DNA from: Malurus cyaneus samueli
Taxonomy: Eukaryota > Chordata > Aves > Passeriformes > Maluridae
Reading direction: 5' to 3'
DNA length: 64,000 nt
Assembly: GCA_009741485.1 (NCBI GenBank)
Contig: CM019214.1
Coordinates: 55,539,771-55,603,770 of the forward strand
Shown here: positions 27,308-39,144 of the stretch, one piece after another
Layout of the letters: each line of letters begins with the position of its first letter
Numbering within the stretch: the stretch's first letter is position 1
Translations under genes and position numbers: made by a program
Notes under the pieces: model-generated
The model's input: the letters and a program-made list of their open reading frames with translations, nothing else
Told to the model about the DNA's origin: nothing
Database searches by the model: none

Positions 27308-27345
27308 AAATCCACTCTGGCTGGGCCTGGCAACTTGGTTGTCCT

Positions 27346-30300
27346 TGATTGTCTACATATCATGCAGAGATAATGAAACTACAGAAGGTGAATCAGGTCA
27401 AGTATTCAGGGCTATAAGTATCTCCAAGAAATAACACAGTACATGTCGTCTTACTACAGGTGTCAGTTCTAAATTACATATCATGGAATAAATTTTAAAA
27501 AATGTATTGAATAGCTGCCACCAATATACTAGTGTTGCATGGGTTGAAAATCTTAGTTGGCTGACTAATTTGGATTTGACTGTTACTTACAACTTTTTGA
27601 TAAAAGAAATAAAAGAAGAAATCAATAAGAAATGTTCAGAAACTTTTGAGACTAGTACATAAAAATTTTATTCACAGTGGGAAAGATGTTCAGCATTTTG
27701 AAAATTATCATTAGTGTTCTTTCAGAATGAGCATCTTATATTGTTAGTTACTTTTAGATCTTACCTATATATATTATTCCATGTATTAATTTTAGTTTTA
27801 TTTAAATATCAAAGACAATACAAGTTTATTTGAATTAAAAGATAAAGACTCTCTGGAAAAGGAAGCCTAGCATCCCATTATTATATAAATGTTTATGTAT
27901 TATTATAATTTAATTTATATGTTTTCTGAATTATGATTTCTTTATTCAACATTATAAATTAAAGCTATATGGGCAAAATTTCAAATAAATGAGTATTTTA
28001 ATATTGTTGATTCAGTGATCCTCTCTCATCTGAATACTCAATGACTTCAAGATTCATCCAGAAAAGTATTTTAAACCGTATGTCCTATGGTATCAATATG
28101 TAAAAATCTAGAAAGAAAAACCTAGACAGTGGAAAAGAATTTAACTTAAATTCAAATACTTCCTTTTCATCTTGATTTTATGTGAAGTACAAACTTATTA
28201 TGAATTTAACTCAGAATGGGTTGCCGTATTTGGATCTTTAGCTGTAGGATATCAAACTGCTCAGTGATAACTGGGAGAGTCAATGAAATGCAGAATGTCA
28301 CAGAAGTGCTTTCTCATTTGCTTTGCTTCATCTCTTGTGAACACTGTGCATCTGACCTGCTGTCATCAAATATAAAAATAAATTACTAGTGTTATGTTAG
28401 ATCAGGTTTTGTTTATTTCTTTGTTTTTAAATTGCTATAAATTTAATCTTGTCACATTCCTTGGTGGTGGTTTCTAAGAAGATGAATCAGGGCAAAGATT
28501 GTTTCTAAAAGCTAATATAAATGAGAGATTCCTTCAGTTTTGTTTTCAGATGGGGGTGCTAGCTAATTTATAGGACAATCTTACATTCTATCACATGTTA
28601 TTTGTTTAATATCTGCTTCTGGTATAGATGCTGAAAGACAATATTTTCCAATATGCATAAATGAATCCCATCATATTGTCGAGCGCTTGTCATGCCAATA
28701 CCTTCTCTGGTACCAGTCCACAAAAGAAACCAGTAAATTGATATTTCCTTATCAAAAATCTTTAAATTTCTTAAAGTTCTGTAAAAATAATCCATGAAAT
28801 TAATTTCTTTTTTAAAATCAATATCGAACAGACAAACTAAAGGACAAATTAATTCATTTATACTGTGCTTATGCATTTGACATTCAACTCAACAGGTTTT
28901 TTTACATATTTGTCCCCATTTTTCAAGAAGACAGCTGAAAAAAACTGGGAACATTCATCATCATCAGGTCTGATAGTTTGAACAAACAGAGGAAATCATC
29001 TTCACGTTACTTCTTTCAGATGATATCACTTTAATCCATTTAAACAAATTACTTCAAGTATCTGAGAAGAAATTGACAGTCTCATCATCTTGCACTCATG
29101 GGTTCTTTTTGGCATGGAGTTGAAAACTACAATTAGTGTATTTTCTTGATAGAAGTCTAGAAAACTGGGATTTTTCTCTGAAACAACAAAGATTATGAGA
29201 AATTGATTTTTATGTATGCTCCAACACTGAGAGAGCCCAATCTGGTGTCATGGTGAATGTCTCTTGTTTTCTGCTGCATATGACATGCTTCTTTCGTAGC
29301 AAGGGCCAAAATGTGCAAAACAAAAAGTAATTTGGTTGTGTTCAACAGTCAAATAATCCAGCCCTTTACCATTTTTCTTTTCCATTGATTGTGCGGTTCC
29401 CTTTGAAATGACACAGTAGACAGGGCTTTTATTAAGGGCTGCTGAATCATCAAGAGTTCACATTTGTAGATGAGGTGTGAGTAATAGCAAGACAAATTGC
29501 CTGGTGCACACTCAGTTGGACCTCTATGACACTGTGCAGGCTAATTTTTGCTCATATGCTCATAACTTTACCTTTATTTAATGCTATGCAAGAGCATAGC
29601 CTGAAACATACTAAGAAAATTGTCTGTGCCTGCACTTTTCCAACACTGTGCATAAAACTGGGACTTACCCTTGGCTTGTAATTGTAATTTAAGAAATGAA
29701 AAAGCAAAAATTAGAGAAAAAGCAAAAGGAAAAGAAGGAAAAATCCAACCCAGCCAAAACCCAGGGATATATTTCTTTCTTTGTGTGCATGAAGAAGAAA
29801 AAATAAGAACCCTAATACCAATATTTGCCAGTTGATTATGTGGTTTCTTATGAGAAATTGCAATTGAGACCTGTAATTTTCAAATTAAAAATACTTTGAA
29901 ATATCCAGATATTTTTGTGTCTTTACACACATCATGAGGAAGAAGGAGATATGAGCTATCCAAAAGGCCTGGGTCAGAAGATAAAACAGAAATTGAGTAG
30001 ATGGTAGACATTTGATCTGTGTTTTAAAAAAGTCATGATCCAGAAGCTAAGTGCCTCATGTCATGGGAGAATGCTTTTAAACCTCTATTTGTGAATGCTT
30101 CTAAACCTGTCACTGTGTAAGCAAATCTCTTTCTTGGACAAGCCCAATTATAACATAGTAGCTGGATGTCATTTTCTTTCTATTTGCCAGTCTGCTGTGG
30201 TTGACATTTTGAAAGTTCTCTTAGGACTAGCTGACAATACAAGAGCTCCACATGTAATTTTAATGTTCAGTTTGGGGAGCAGAAATCTCCTGTAAGAGCC

Positions 30301-31607
30301 AAAGAAAAAGTTGCAGCAGTCATTCAAGAGGTGGAAAATTTTAATCCTAACTAGGAACCTCAAAGCCAAACCCTAGCCAAACTTTCATCTTCCACCAGTC
30401 AAGGAGTTCTCATGCGGGCCTACAGTTTGTTTCCCCTCTTCCCACTGAGAAGAAAATTGCAAACCTCCTGGTGTGAGAAAGGGAATGTTAAATCACAGAA
30501 CATGATCTTCTGAGACACTTAGCAGTGAAAAGGTACACCTGGCTTTTATAATAAAAAACTTTAAAAAATGGTATAATTTATGTTTAAGCTACTTAATTTT
30601 GAAAAAAAAAAAAAAAGAAGAAGTGATGGTAGAATTAAAAAAAAAATAAAAAGAGAGAGAGGAGAGAGAAGAAAAAATAAATAGCCATTTTGGACCTAAA
30701 CCAACTATCCCACACAAGATTTGTTTATATATCAGTATTACCTCCATTCAGAAACAGTGCAGTAAACTCAGACAGGCTGGTCCAAAATCACACAGATAAT
30801 AACTGTCTTTGGAACAGGAATAGAGGAATCTTTTATTCGGAGGACTATTAGGCTATTAATGTTTCAGGGGTAGTACCTTAGTAGTACCCCAATGAATAAT
30901 ACTTGATTATTGATTTGATTTTCATACATTGATTTCCATAATTATATTGCAGTTGATTTATATATTCAATTTTAACCTATCTAAGTTACCCCCAAGGAAG
31001 TAGTGAGGATAAAGGGCAAATAAAAAAGCAAAAGAGAAAGCAGCACTGGGATCTATTTCCTTGTTGATGTCTCTCATTTGTGTCCAAGGACAATAGCAAC
31101 ATTTACTTTTACAGATCTGAAAAGAAGCTAAGTCCAGTAAGTTTCAAGAGCTTTCATCTAAGAAAGAGACATTTGATATGAGTATTAGATGAGTCAAATT
31201 AGCCACCAAGATGCCTGATTGAGTGGATTCTGAAGGAGATGAAAGGAATTTCTGGCAGGGAGGCTGAAATGCGCACTGAGACAGACTGAGTAATATGACT
31301 GAAAAAACATATTAAAGGCAACGGTGAAGATTCAGATGCAAGAAAAAATATGCAAGGACTTTTAAAAATGTTGAAGGTATTTGGAAGTGAATTAATAATG
31401 TTTTAGGCTAATTTAACTAAATTTGTAAGAGAGCTCCTTTTTCTGTGCATTAATTCAATACTGACAGTGTGGAACCTCAGTGGAAGGAAAAGCTGTCAGT
31501 GTCAAATAGCTTCTTTCTTCATCCTCTCCAGTGCAGTAAATTATGACTTCAGTATTATTGCCTGGCTCTCTATTGCTAACAGTGTTAACTGTCTGCAAAG
31601 GCAATGT
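27346..31607. other. Unassigned AT-rich non-coding DNA
   Basis: No exon, RNA gene or interspersed repeat recognised. It holds an A- and purine-rich low-complexity stretch near 30600-30682. The interval 29390-29610 has a balanced composition and looks like unique sequence that might be conserved. Confidence 0.5.
30600..30682 (+). repeat. A/purine-rich low-complexity stretch
   Basis: A run of A, a gaagaag segment, a second A-run, and agagagagaggagagagaag, ending in aaaaaataaatag. Mostly purine with a few T. No coding meaning. Confidence 0.8.
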
Positions 31608-31775
31608 GGAATCATCGTGGAACCATAGATTGGCTGGGTTGGATGGGACTTTAAAGATGGTCTTGTTCCAGTCCCCCTCTGGCAGACAAGAACACCTTTC
31701 TGTAGACGGGTTGCTCCGAGCTGGCCTTAAACGCACCCAGGGATGGGGTGGATGGGCACTTCAGAACTTGCTTAT
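31608..31775 (-). mobile_element. CR1 LINE 3' fragment
   Basis: Antisense CR1 3' end: 'tcgtggaaccatagattggc' with tgggttggatgggactttaaagatgg, then 'tgttccagtccccctctgg', and gagctggccttaaacgcacccagggatgggg. This matches the wording of the last 170 bp of the element (3' UTR into the end of ORF2). Similarity fades at about 31775. Confidence 0.88.
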
Positions 31776-33049
31776 TTTGGGTTATCCATCCACTATGCGC
31801 TTGGCCATGGGGAATTAGGTTCAACAAGTGTGACCTGAGTTTGTTAACCACCTTAGATTTGCACTGTCTTTTTTTCAGTATTTAAACTTACCATTTCTAC
31901 GGTAACTGTGTGTTTTTTATTGCTTGGTTAGTTTGTTTTTTGAATGTGTGATTGTGAAAACGTCAATTTAATGACTATATAATTGAAACAGCGCAAAAAA
32001 AAAAACCTGTACAATTTTGAACCTGCCTTACTGATAACACTAGAAGCTTACATACACAGAACTCAAAGCAAATTCATATTATGCAGACATTCAGGAGGAA
32101 CTTGGCTTCTGAAGAGTAATAAATACATCTAATGGCCTATTAGGCAAGGGTATTCAAGGAAAAAACATCCAAATAATTCAACAAACAGTGACTATATAGC
32201 ACAGTGGAAAAAATGAAATATAGAGAAGCAAATGTGTTTTGACAGGCTAAATGCATTTTACTCTTCCTTCAAAAAAACTGTTTTCTTCTTATTTATGGCT
32301 TTCCTTAGGGAAAATGTGTCCTTGTTGCATATTCCTTTTTAAAAACCCTGTGAAGCCATTATGACACCTGCAGTAGAACAACTTGATTGGTTTATGCCTG
32401 CACAGATAGAACCATGGTGCTGTAAATTTAAGAGCTGCCAAACTGTCCACACACACTATGCTGGAATTGCCTGTGATCTTCTATTATTTGTCTTTAAATA
32501 TTTTATGCTTGTGACACAAATCCAATATTGCTTGCATGGCTGGATGATGTTTTCAGATTCCAAGGTCATTTGCTGTGACCAGGGATCATGAACCCTATAA
32601 AAAAACCCAACCATTTTCTAGCTCTTTTTCTGGTTATATGCTATTGTATTAAAAAAGGCCTCTTTCTTGAACAAAATCTAAAGATTCTGACATACGCATG
32701 GATAATGTCAACAAATGAAATGGAAACAGTCAGGCAATCCTGAATTCTTCTTCCCACTGGTAAAGCTTTTTACATTTCTGTCTGTCACACAATTGTGAAA
32801 ATCTAAAGCTCATCAAGTGACTGTTCAGTCTTCTATATAAGACCCCAAAAAATCACCTACTTCACGTGCCAATTTTCATTTATGTCACTCCATGTTATGT
32901 TTTAATAAATCCATAGCACCCATTCTGTTCCTATTCCAAATATTAAATAAATAGTTCAGTATTGTAAGACACCAGCCATCAGAAAATAGTTTTACTCCAT
33001 AAACCTAAGTATAAAATTTGGCCTCATTTTGCATCTTCAAAACACGCTT
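31776..33049. other. Unassigned AT-rich non-coding DNA
   Basis: No recognisable gene or repeat; short open frames only. A small A-run lies near 31995. Confidence 0.5.
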
Positions 33050-33139
33050 GGCAATAGATTCAGAGACTCTCAAAAAGGTTGATGCTACAAAGGACTGCTG
33101 GAGGTCATCTGGTCCCACTGCCTGCTCAAGCACCTGAAG

Positions 33140-33220
33140 CCTGGTACCCAGGACCACATCTAAATGGCCTTTGAATACCTCCAAGGACAGAGACTCCACA
33201 ACCTCTCTGTTGTGCCAGGG
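33140..33220 (-). pseudogene. Decayed CR1 ORF2 C-terminus
   Basis: The minus strand reads REVVESLSLEVFKGHLDVVL, matching the C-terminal REVVxxPSLxVFKxxLD pattern of CR1 ORF2 just before the 3' UTR. The neighbouring upstream sequence is frameshifted. Confidence 0.88.
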
Positions 33221-33386
33221 CTCAGACATTATCACAGTGAAAAAAAAGTTTTCTGATGTTCCTTAGGAAATTCTTGTGTTTCAGTTTGTGCCCACTGCCT
33301 TTTGTCCTGTGGGTGGGAACTACTCAAAGATGCTGGCTTCTTCCTTCTTTCACGCATTTATGTACATTCATAAGATGTATGTAATG

Positions 33387-33425
33387 TCTTATTAGACAAT
33401 AAGACAATCTTATTAGACAATAAGA
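33387..33425 (+). repeat. Tandem duplication of a 21-bp unit
   Basis: 'tcttattagacaataagaca' plus a is followed directly by a second copy truncated at 18 bp. It lies inside the CR1 copy and arose after its insertion. Each unit also contains a small inverted repeat, cttatt...aataag. Confidence 0.92.
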
Positions 33426-34110
33426 TCTCCCCATGACCCTTCGCCAGGCTGAGCTGTCCTAGAACTCCCAGCCTTTCTTCATAGGAGATATACTCCAGTC
33501 CCTGAATCATCTTTGTGTCCCTTTGTTGGACTCTGCAGTTTGTTCAAGTCTCTCTTGGACTGAGGGCCCCAGAACAGGACACAGCAGTCCACTTTGACCC
33601 CATCAGAGCTGTGTAGAGGGGAAGAATCATCTTTGTTGATTGATGCCAGTATTGTGCCTAATGCAACCTAGAATACCACTGGCCTTTTTGTCAAGGGCAC
33701 AGCACGGGTCAGTTCAGCCTACTGCCTACCAGGACTTTGAGGTACAAATTTATTTTCTGGATGGTTGGTTCCCAATGTACATATATGCATGGGGCTGATC
33801 CTTCCTTGGTGCAGGACTTTGTTGAACCTCGTAAAATTCCTGTTAGAGCCCACTTCTTCAGCCTGATGAAAATCCTCAGGACAGTCACAAGACCCTCTTG
33901 TGTATCAGGCAGTCATCCCCAGTTTTGTCATTAGCAAACGAGTTGAGGGTCCGTTATCCAATTAATAAATGAAAATTTAAAACAGGATTTACCCTTGGGA
34001 TGCAGTACTTGATTAGTGGTCTCCAGCTGATCTGGTCTGTACTGATCACCGCCCTCGGGGCACAGCTGTTCAGCTAATTTTCAATCCATCATGAGGTTCT
34101 TCTCATCCAG

Positions 34111-34254
34111 TTAATACTTTATCAGCTTCTCCATGAGGATCTTATGGAAGACCATGTCAAAAGCCTTTCTAAACTCAAGGTGGGCAATATTAAATGCTGT
34201 TGCCTCATCTACCAAAGTAATCATTTCATGGTAGAAGGTTATCAGGCTGGAAGG
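34111..34254 (-). pseudogene. Decayed CR1 reverse transcriptase, palm motif
   Basis: The minus strand reads ITFYHEMITLVDEATAFN, then HLEFRKAFDMVFHKILMEKL and IKY. The family pattern is a D-FSKAFDxVSH motif A followed by KILLEKLxKYG. The first Asp of motif A is replaced by Glu and the frame ends at a stop directly after KY. The upstream part of the same open frame (34255-34368) is LTR sequence read by chance, so the 85-codon frame is a chimera without function. Confidence 0.9.
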
Positions 34255-34264
34255 AAAGTCCTTT

Positions 34265-34965
34265 GCAGTTGGGGGCAAGAGGAGTAAAAGCCTGGGGAAG
34301 AGACCAGGGTTCTTCCTTTCCATTGTCAGTTCCAGCAGAGTCTGCAATGGACTCAACCCCCAGCGCACTTGGTGGGGCCTATATAAAATATATTTAAGAC
34401 AGGTCAGAAAATACTGGATAGAAAGGAAGAGGAAACAAAATCAACAAGGGGAACTCAAGACAGAGGAGCAGGAGGTGTCTGCATGACAAGGTAGGCACAC
34501 CTGCCAGAGGCACAGCAGCTCATGAGTGAGCCCACATTAGTGCACCAAAGGGAGTGAGTTCCTATGAAGCACACATGTTGGAGCATAGGAAAAGACTGGA
34601 AAGGAAGGAGATGTCAAGAGAGGCAGCTACATCCTGACTTCAAGCCCCACCAACCACCCCAGTGCCATCTTTTGGCTCATTGGAGTTACAGAATCAACTG
34701 ACTGCAAACCATGATTAAAGCAGGAAGAAGAGGACAGGTGCTTGGAGTGAAGTTAAGCCTTTTGTGTTATATACCAAATCTATTCTTTAAGTACAAAAGG
34801 GGATGAAAAGTGTAAATACTTTTTCTTTTTTCTTCTTGTGGTTTTTAGGTTTTTGGTTTGGTTTTTTTCCCCCTCTCCACTATTCAAATTAAAATATTTA
34901 TTTTAACTTGCAATAAATAATATTACTTTCTGCATGTTGCCTTTTTTGCTCACTATAGTAACTGG
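34265..34965 (+). mobile_element. Endogenous retrovirus LTR (same family as at 8560 and 24166), plus orientation
   Basis: This is the reverse complement of the family at 8560 and 24166, so it lies in the opposite orientation. Shared landmarks are 'aatatatttaagacaggtc' with agaaaatactgg near the left end; degenerate units around 34500-34620 containing gcacacatgttggagcatagg; then 'cttggagtgaagttaagcc' and, at the right, a tttggtttttttccccctctccac block followed by attcaaattaaaatatttattttaacttg. It is old and diverged. No internal retroviral genes adjoin it. The exact left boundary is uncertain by about 30 bases. Confidence 0.58.
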
Positions 34966-37900
34966 CAAGTGAACTGCTTGTCTTAATCTTGACTCCATGG
35001 CTTTCTTGTTCTTATTATTTTTTTCTGCCTGCTGCACTGCTTATTTTTTTTCCAATTAACTAGCATACAGTGGTTTGTTCGAACTGCTTTATGGAAAACT
35101 TGGGACACTTTAAAAAAAAAAAATCAGTGTGATTACTCCAAACTGCTTATCTCAGTGTGTACCACTACACTTTCATGGAATGAGATTCAAGTGACATCAT
35201 ATAGTCTATAAATGAAGTAATTGATCTCTATACCACTTAATACATTTTTTCTTCACTAATGCATCTTCTCTAATCAGCAGCACAACAATCTTCAGTTTTT
35301 AAATCTCACCAATTTCAGGAATAATTTGTAGCTCAGGATTTGTTGTGTTATTACAATGCATTATTTCAGAGAAAAGAAATATGAACTAAAATATTTCACA
35401 TAATACATGCAAAAGCATGGTATTGCATGTATTAAAGCTTGCAAAACAGAACATAATTCTCTTTCATGTATCAGCAGTGTGAATAATTATCTGATTTATT
35501 TTTCAGAGGTATCACCCTCAAAAAATGGTTAGCAATTTTAAGTAATTGTTCAGTTCTGCTGGGGAATGCTAATGATATCATAAACCATGACAGAAGATTG
35601 TAGGTGGTTATTTAATCACTATCATTTTCAGCTGAAATTTAATGGTGAAGGAAATGTTACAGAAGAGAGGAGTTAGAATGGTAGCAGACGAAAAGTACAA
35701 TATTTTTACATAGTCCTCCTGGAGAGAGTTGAATGAAGTAGGGCTATTCAAGGAAAGTTAAATATTATTTCACACTATTTTTGGTTTCATTACATCACTG
35801 ATTTTAGAAGAAGCTCAGGGATATGTCTAAATATTTTGGCCCAATTTTGTATTCAATCTACTCATTGTTACCACTAACAATGTTCCATTCATGGAAAAGT
35901 TTTGAGGCATACAAAGAAATTCCTTTTAGAGGAAATGGAACTGCAAGCTCTTCTCTAAAATGTGTTGCTCACCTTAATGAGAAAAGTGACCTTTGAATCA
36001 TTGTTGTATGGATTTTTCAACATCTTTGGTCAAGGGTTTGAGGGATGCTCAGTCTCACCAAATGGGCTACACTTAGCTTGACAAAAAAAAACGCTAAAGT
36101 AAAAATTGTGTAGATGAAAGTAGCTTAGAAACAATAGTTTCAGTCTTCTGGTCTGTTTCTGTTGAGCCAAACTGCTTGGCACTGTAGGCTCTGCCTATGG
36201 TGGATACTACGATAAGCTAAAGGCACCATGTAATCTGACAATTACAGACCATGAGGGCTCAGTTCCATGCTTCTAATCTTTTCCTTTATCTACCCCAGCC
36301 CATAAAATGCTCTTCTTTCCACTCTCGCTGCAAACATTCTGACAATATGGTTTAATTTTTCTTACTTATCTAATCACCCAGCAGTTACCTTGTTAATATC
36401 TTTGCCAAGAATTTCTAGTAGAAACAGACTTTTATGAGGCATTATTTTCCTCCACTAGACCCTTTTTCACCTGCCATTTGAAAGACTCCTGCCATGCAGA
36501 ATAGCTGCCTGCCATCTGTTTGCAGAGAAGAAGAAAGCATTTAATAATTCATAGGGTGGATGACAAATAATGTTTGACATTTTCCTCTGATTGCAATATA
36601 TATAAGAAAATATTTCATGTCTGTAGAAATTATTCTATCATTCAGTGAGTAGGAGAGGTTTCCATGTCACCCAAATAATCCAGAGGCAAGAAGATCAATG
36701 GAATAAAAGCCTTTCTAAAGTTGTGGGTTTTTTAACAGCAGCCCAAATAAGTCTACTAATGGTGAACATTATCAATTAATAATTAAACACAATCAAACTT
36801 CACACAAATCAGAAGAAGCCTAATGATACGCTATGGTCAAGCTCAAATATACAGCTATTCAGCACAAGGGTTTATATTCATAAACTGAGGGAAATAAATC
36901 TGTTTTTTTTTTTTTTATTTTTAGCAGTAGACTTGAATAGAAAACAGACTAAATAGAAAACAAATTCCAGTGAAAATAGTGTTTTTCAAAACCTGTGGCA
37001 AGGAACCAAGATATGAATTTCAGTACTTTTTCAGATCTATGCATAGATCACGTCTTCCTTGGCTGTCAATTAATTGTGAAAATTTAAAAGGCCTGATAAT
37101 GCAAAAGGAGACTTGCTGGGGCAAGAGATTTAGCTGTAGGACATAATTAACCACATCCCATATTTGGCTGACTTATTAAAAAGTTATTCTTGTTACCATC
37201 AGCATTCATATTGACAAATGTTTGTTTAGAAGTATTTCTCTGGATCTACTGAGGGTCTGTGTTTCTTCAGTTAGCAATTGGCAAACTGACTTGAAATAGG
37301 TACAGTAAACTGTTCCAAGCTTCCTCTTTTGATTCTGAGTTCAGGTCAAAAGTCGCTTATCTTTACAGAGAAAAGAAACAATTTTCATACTCAGCACTAC
37401 AAAATAAAATGTTTCATATATACAAGTCTTTAAATAAATAATTTATCTTTTCCTGTATCAAAGTGTATATTCTTATTATTTGAAAATAAAAGGGGAAAAA
37501 ATGGACAAATTGTATGCAAATAAAGGTACTCATGATATGGTCAACTAGCATGTAGAACATCAAAAATTCATTTGTTATATTCTGTCTTTAATTTATGACT
37601 AGGTTGTAGATAGAATGGGAGATAGTAATCCACAAATAAATATATCAAAAAAACTCCACAGAATATTAACTCAGTGTAAAAATGGATAATTTCCAAAAAA
37701 TAAAAAAAAAAAAAGAAAAAGGAGGGAGTACTCAAAAATGACCAGGACTAGATTTTACCATGTCAAACTCAATTACTACAAGTGCTTTTTAGCCTTTTGT
37801 TTAAAGATTAGGTGAAATTTTAAAATGCTTTCAGATAGATTGGCTGCTAAATGCTACTGCCATAATCTTTCAATGTGATTTCAATTAGTAGCCTCTTAGT

Positions 37901-38618
37901 GATTTCTCTCAAAAGGTGAGGATAATCCAAAATTGTTTCTGGGTGTTATTATGTTCTTCTCACAAAAACTTTATCATCAGCTAAATTCATCTCGTTTTCT
38001 TTAGACTGTTCTTAGACTATTTTTAATTTCTTGCTAAATAAACATACTGAGTTGGGCTATATTTTCAAGCCTCATACTGAAATAATATTCAAAGGAGTTC
38101 TGAAAGAGTTTATTATTTTGGATGCCAAGATTGTTTAAATTATGAAATTATACATATGAGCAAAGCTGTAAGGAAATCACTACACTGCCTTGTTTTGAAA
38201 TAACCCACTAAAATTATTAATATCCCATTAAAAAATATTAAAGAAATCAGTAACTTTTTCAGAAAATATCAGCATACCTGGATTTTTAATTTTTTAATAG
38301 CTTTGCATTTAAAAATTTTTGTTTATAATATCCCAAATATTATTTGGTATGTCTACTGAAACACCTATAAATTTCTTAGTGTTTTTCAGTTGAAATCCAA
38401 ATCTATTTCTATGGTACAATTTTGTCTGTGTTATCTAAATTATGTCAGCTAAGTTGCAGTGTTTATGACCATATAATCTATAATGACAATTGTTCCGAAT
38501 AAGACAGCAGACATGAGCATGCATAAAGATACAGCAAATAGTAAACACAAAATTCATTTCCTTTGCTGCTGGAAGATCATGGGGAAAAACATTTAGTCAT
38601 ACATCAAAGTACAGGGTT

Positions 38619-38660
38619 CTTTTTTGTTTTGTTTTGTTTTGTTTTGTTTTATTTTGTTTT
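38619..38660 (+). repeat. (TTTTG)n microsatellite
   Basis: About seven TTTTG units with one TTTTA interruption, preceded by a T-run. Confidence 0.93.
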
Positions 38661-39101
38661 ACTGCAGTTTAAATGATAAATCATCTTTTTGCTGAAAAAA
38701 AACTGTAAAATTACCAAAAGTCACTTGTCTTCCACATAGCTTGAAAAAGACAACTCATTAAACAAAATAAAAAGCATTTCTAGAAAAAGGACAGATGAAC
38801 AAAATATTTTTTTTTGCTTTCTTTGTAGTTATTGCTATTAATTTTAGCTGTGTCAGGCAAAGAAATAAGTTTAGCCAGAGGAACTTCAACTTTTCTCATT
38901 CTCTACATCATCAAAGACACTTCATTTTGAAGAGTTAAACAATTGCATTTTAGGAATACAAACTTAATGTTAAATGTTCAAGATTAACAAGATTTCCTTT
39001 CTTCAAAGTTTTTGAGGGCTTTTCTGTTCTTTGGGGGGATTTGGCTTTCATTCTGTAGCAACCTGCTCAGAATGAATTTCCAAAGCTGAAAATGTGATAA
39101 A

Positions 39102-39144
39102 ATTCTATTCAGTTAGCTGAATAGAATCCATTTTTGAATGGATT
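39102..39144. repeat. Two adjoining perfect hairpins
   Basis: Hairpin 1 (39102-39127): attctattcag, loop ttag, ctgaatagaat, an 11-bp perfect stem. Hairpin 2 (39125-39144): aatccatt, loop tttg, aatggatt, an 8-bp perfect stem. They overlap by three bases. Confidence 0.9.

Larger units (their letters stand above)
26325..27345 (-). mobile_element. CR1 LINE, about 1 kb, 3' part of ORF2 with internal deletion
   Basis: Antisense CR1 running from the 3' UTR (left) into the reverse transcriptase (right). Landmarks in order: 'ttggagaagacccttaaaat' with catcaagtccagtc; 'agccacttccctgagaagcc'; 'tgagaccttttcctcttgtc'; gtgctccagcacctt; 'gaggtgcccagagctggac'; 'ccaggatgtcactggcc' with ttcttggccacctgggcacac; gttgttgtgacccgagtgcaggacctggcacc; 'tccagatccctctgcagagc'; then, after a jump at about 27155-27165, ccaatttctccaag, 'tctttactaaagcccaggga', 'cctttccctcatccgc' and 'aggtcaagcaggacctgcc'-like wording. 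About 300 bp normally separating the last two parts is missing. The terminal octamer repeat at the 3' end is not recognisable. Confidence 0.95.
33050..34262 (-). mobile_element. CR1 LINE, about 1.2 kb, ORF2 reverse-transcriptase region to 3' UTR
   Basis: Antisense CR1 of a different subfamily from the 26325 copy. In order from the left: 'ctgctggaggtcatctggtc', ccaaggacagagactccacaacctctctg, 'cagtttgtgcccactgcc' with ttttgtcctgtgggtggg, 'tgagctgtcctagaactccc', 'ctccagtccctgaatcat' with ctttgtgtccctttgttggactct, 'ggccccagaacaggacac', taatgcaacctagaataccactggcc, 'tgcaggactttgttgaacc', 'cagctgttcagctaatttt', and 'gaagaccatgtcaaaagcc' with tttctaaactcaagg. A 21-bp segment is tandemly duplicated at 33387-33425. 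The copy stops at the start of an opposite-strand LTR at about 34265. Confidence 0.94.
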
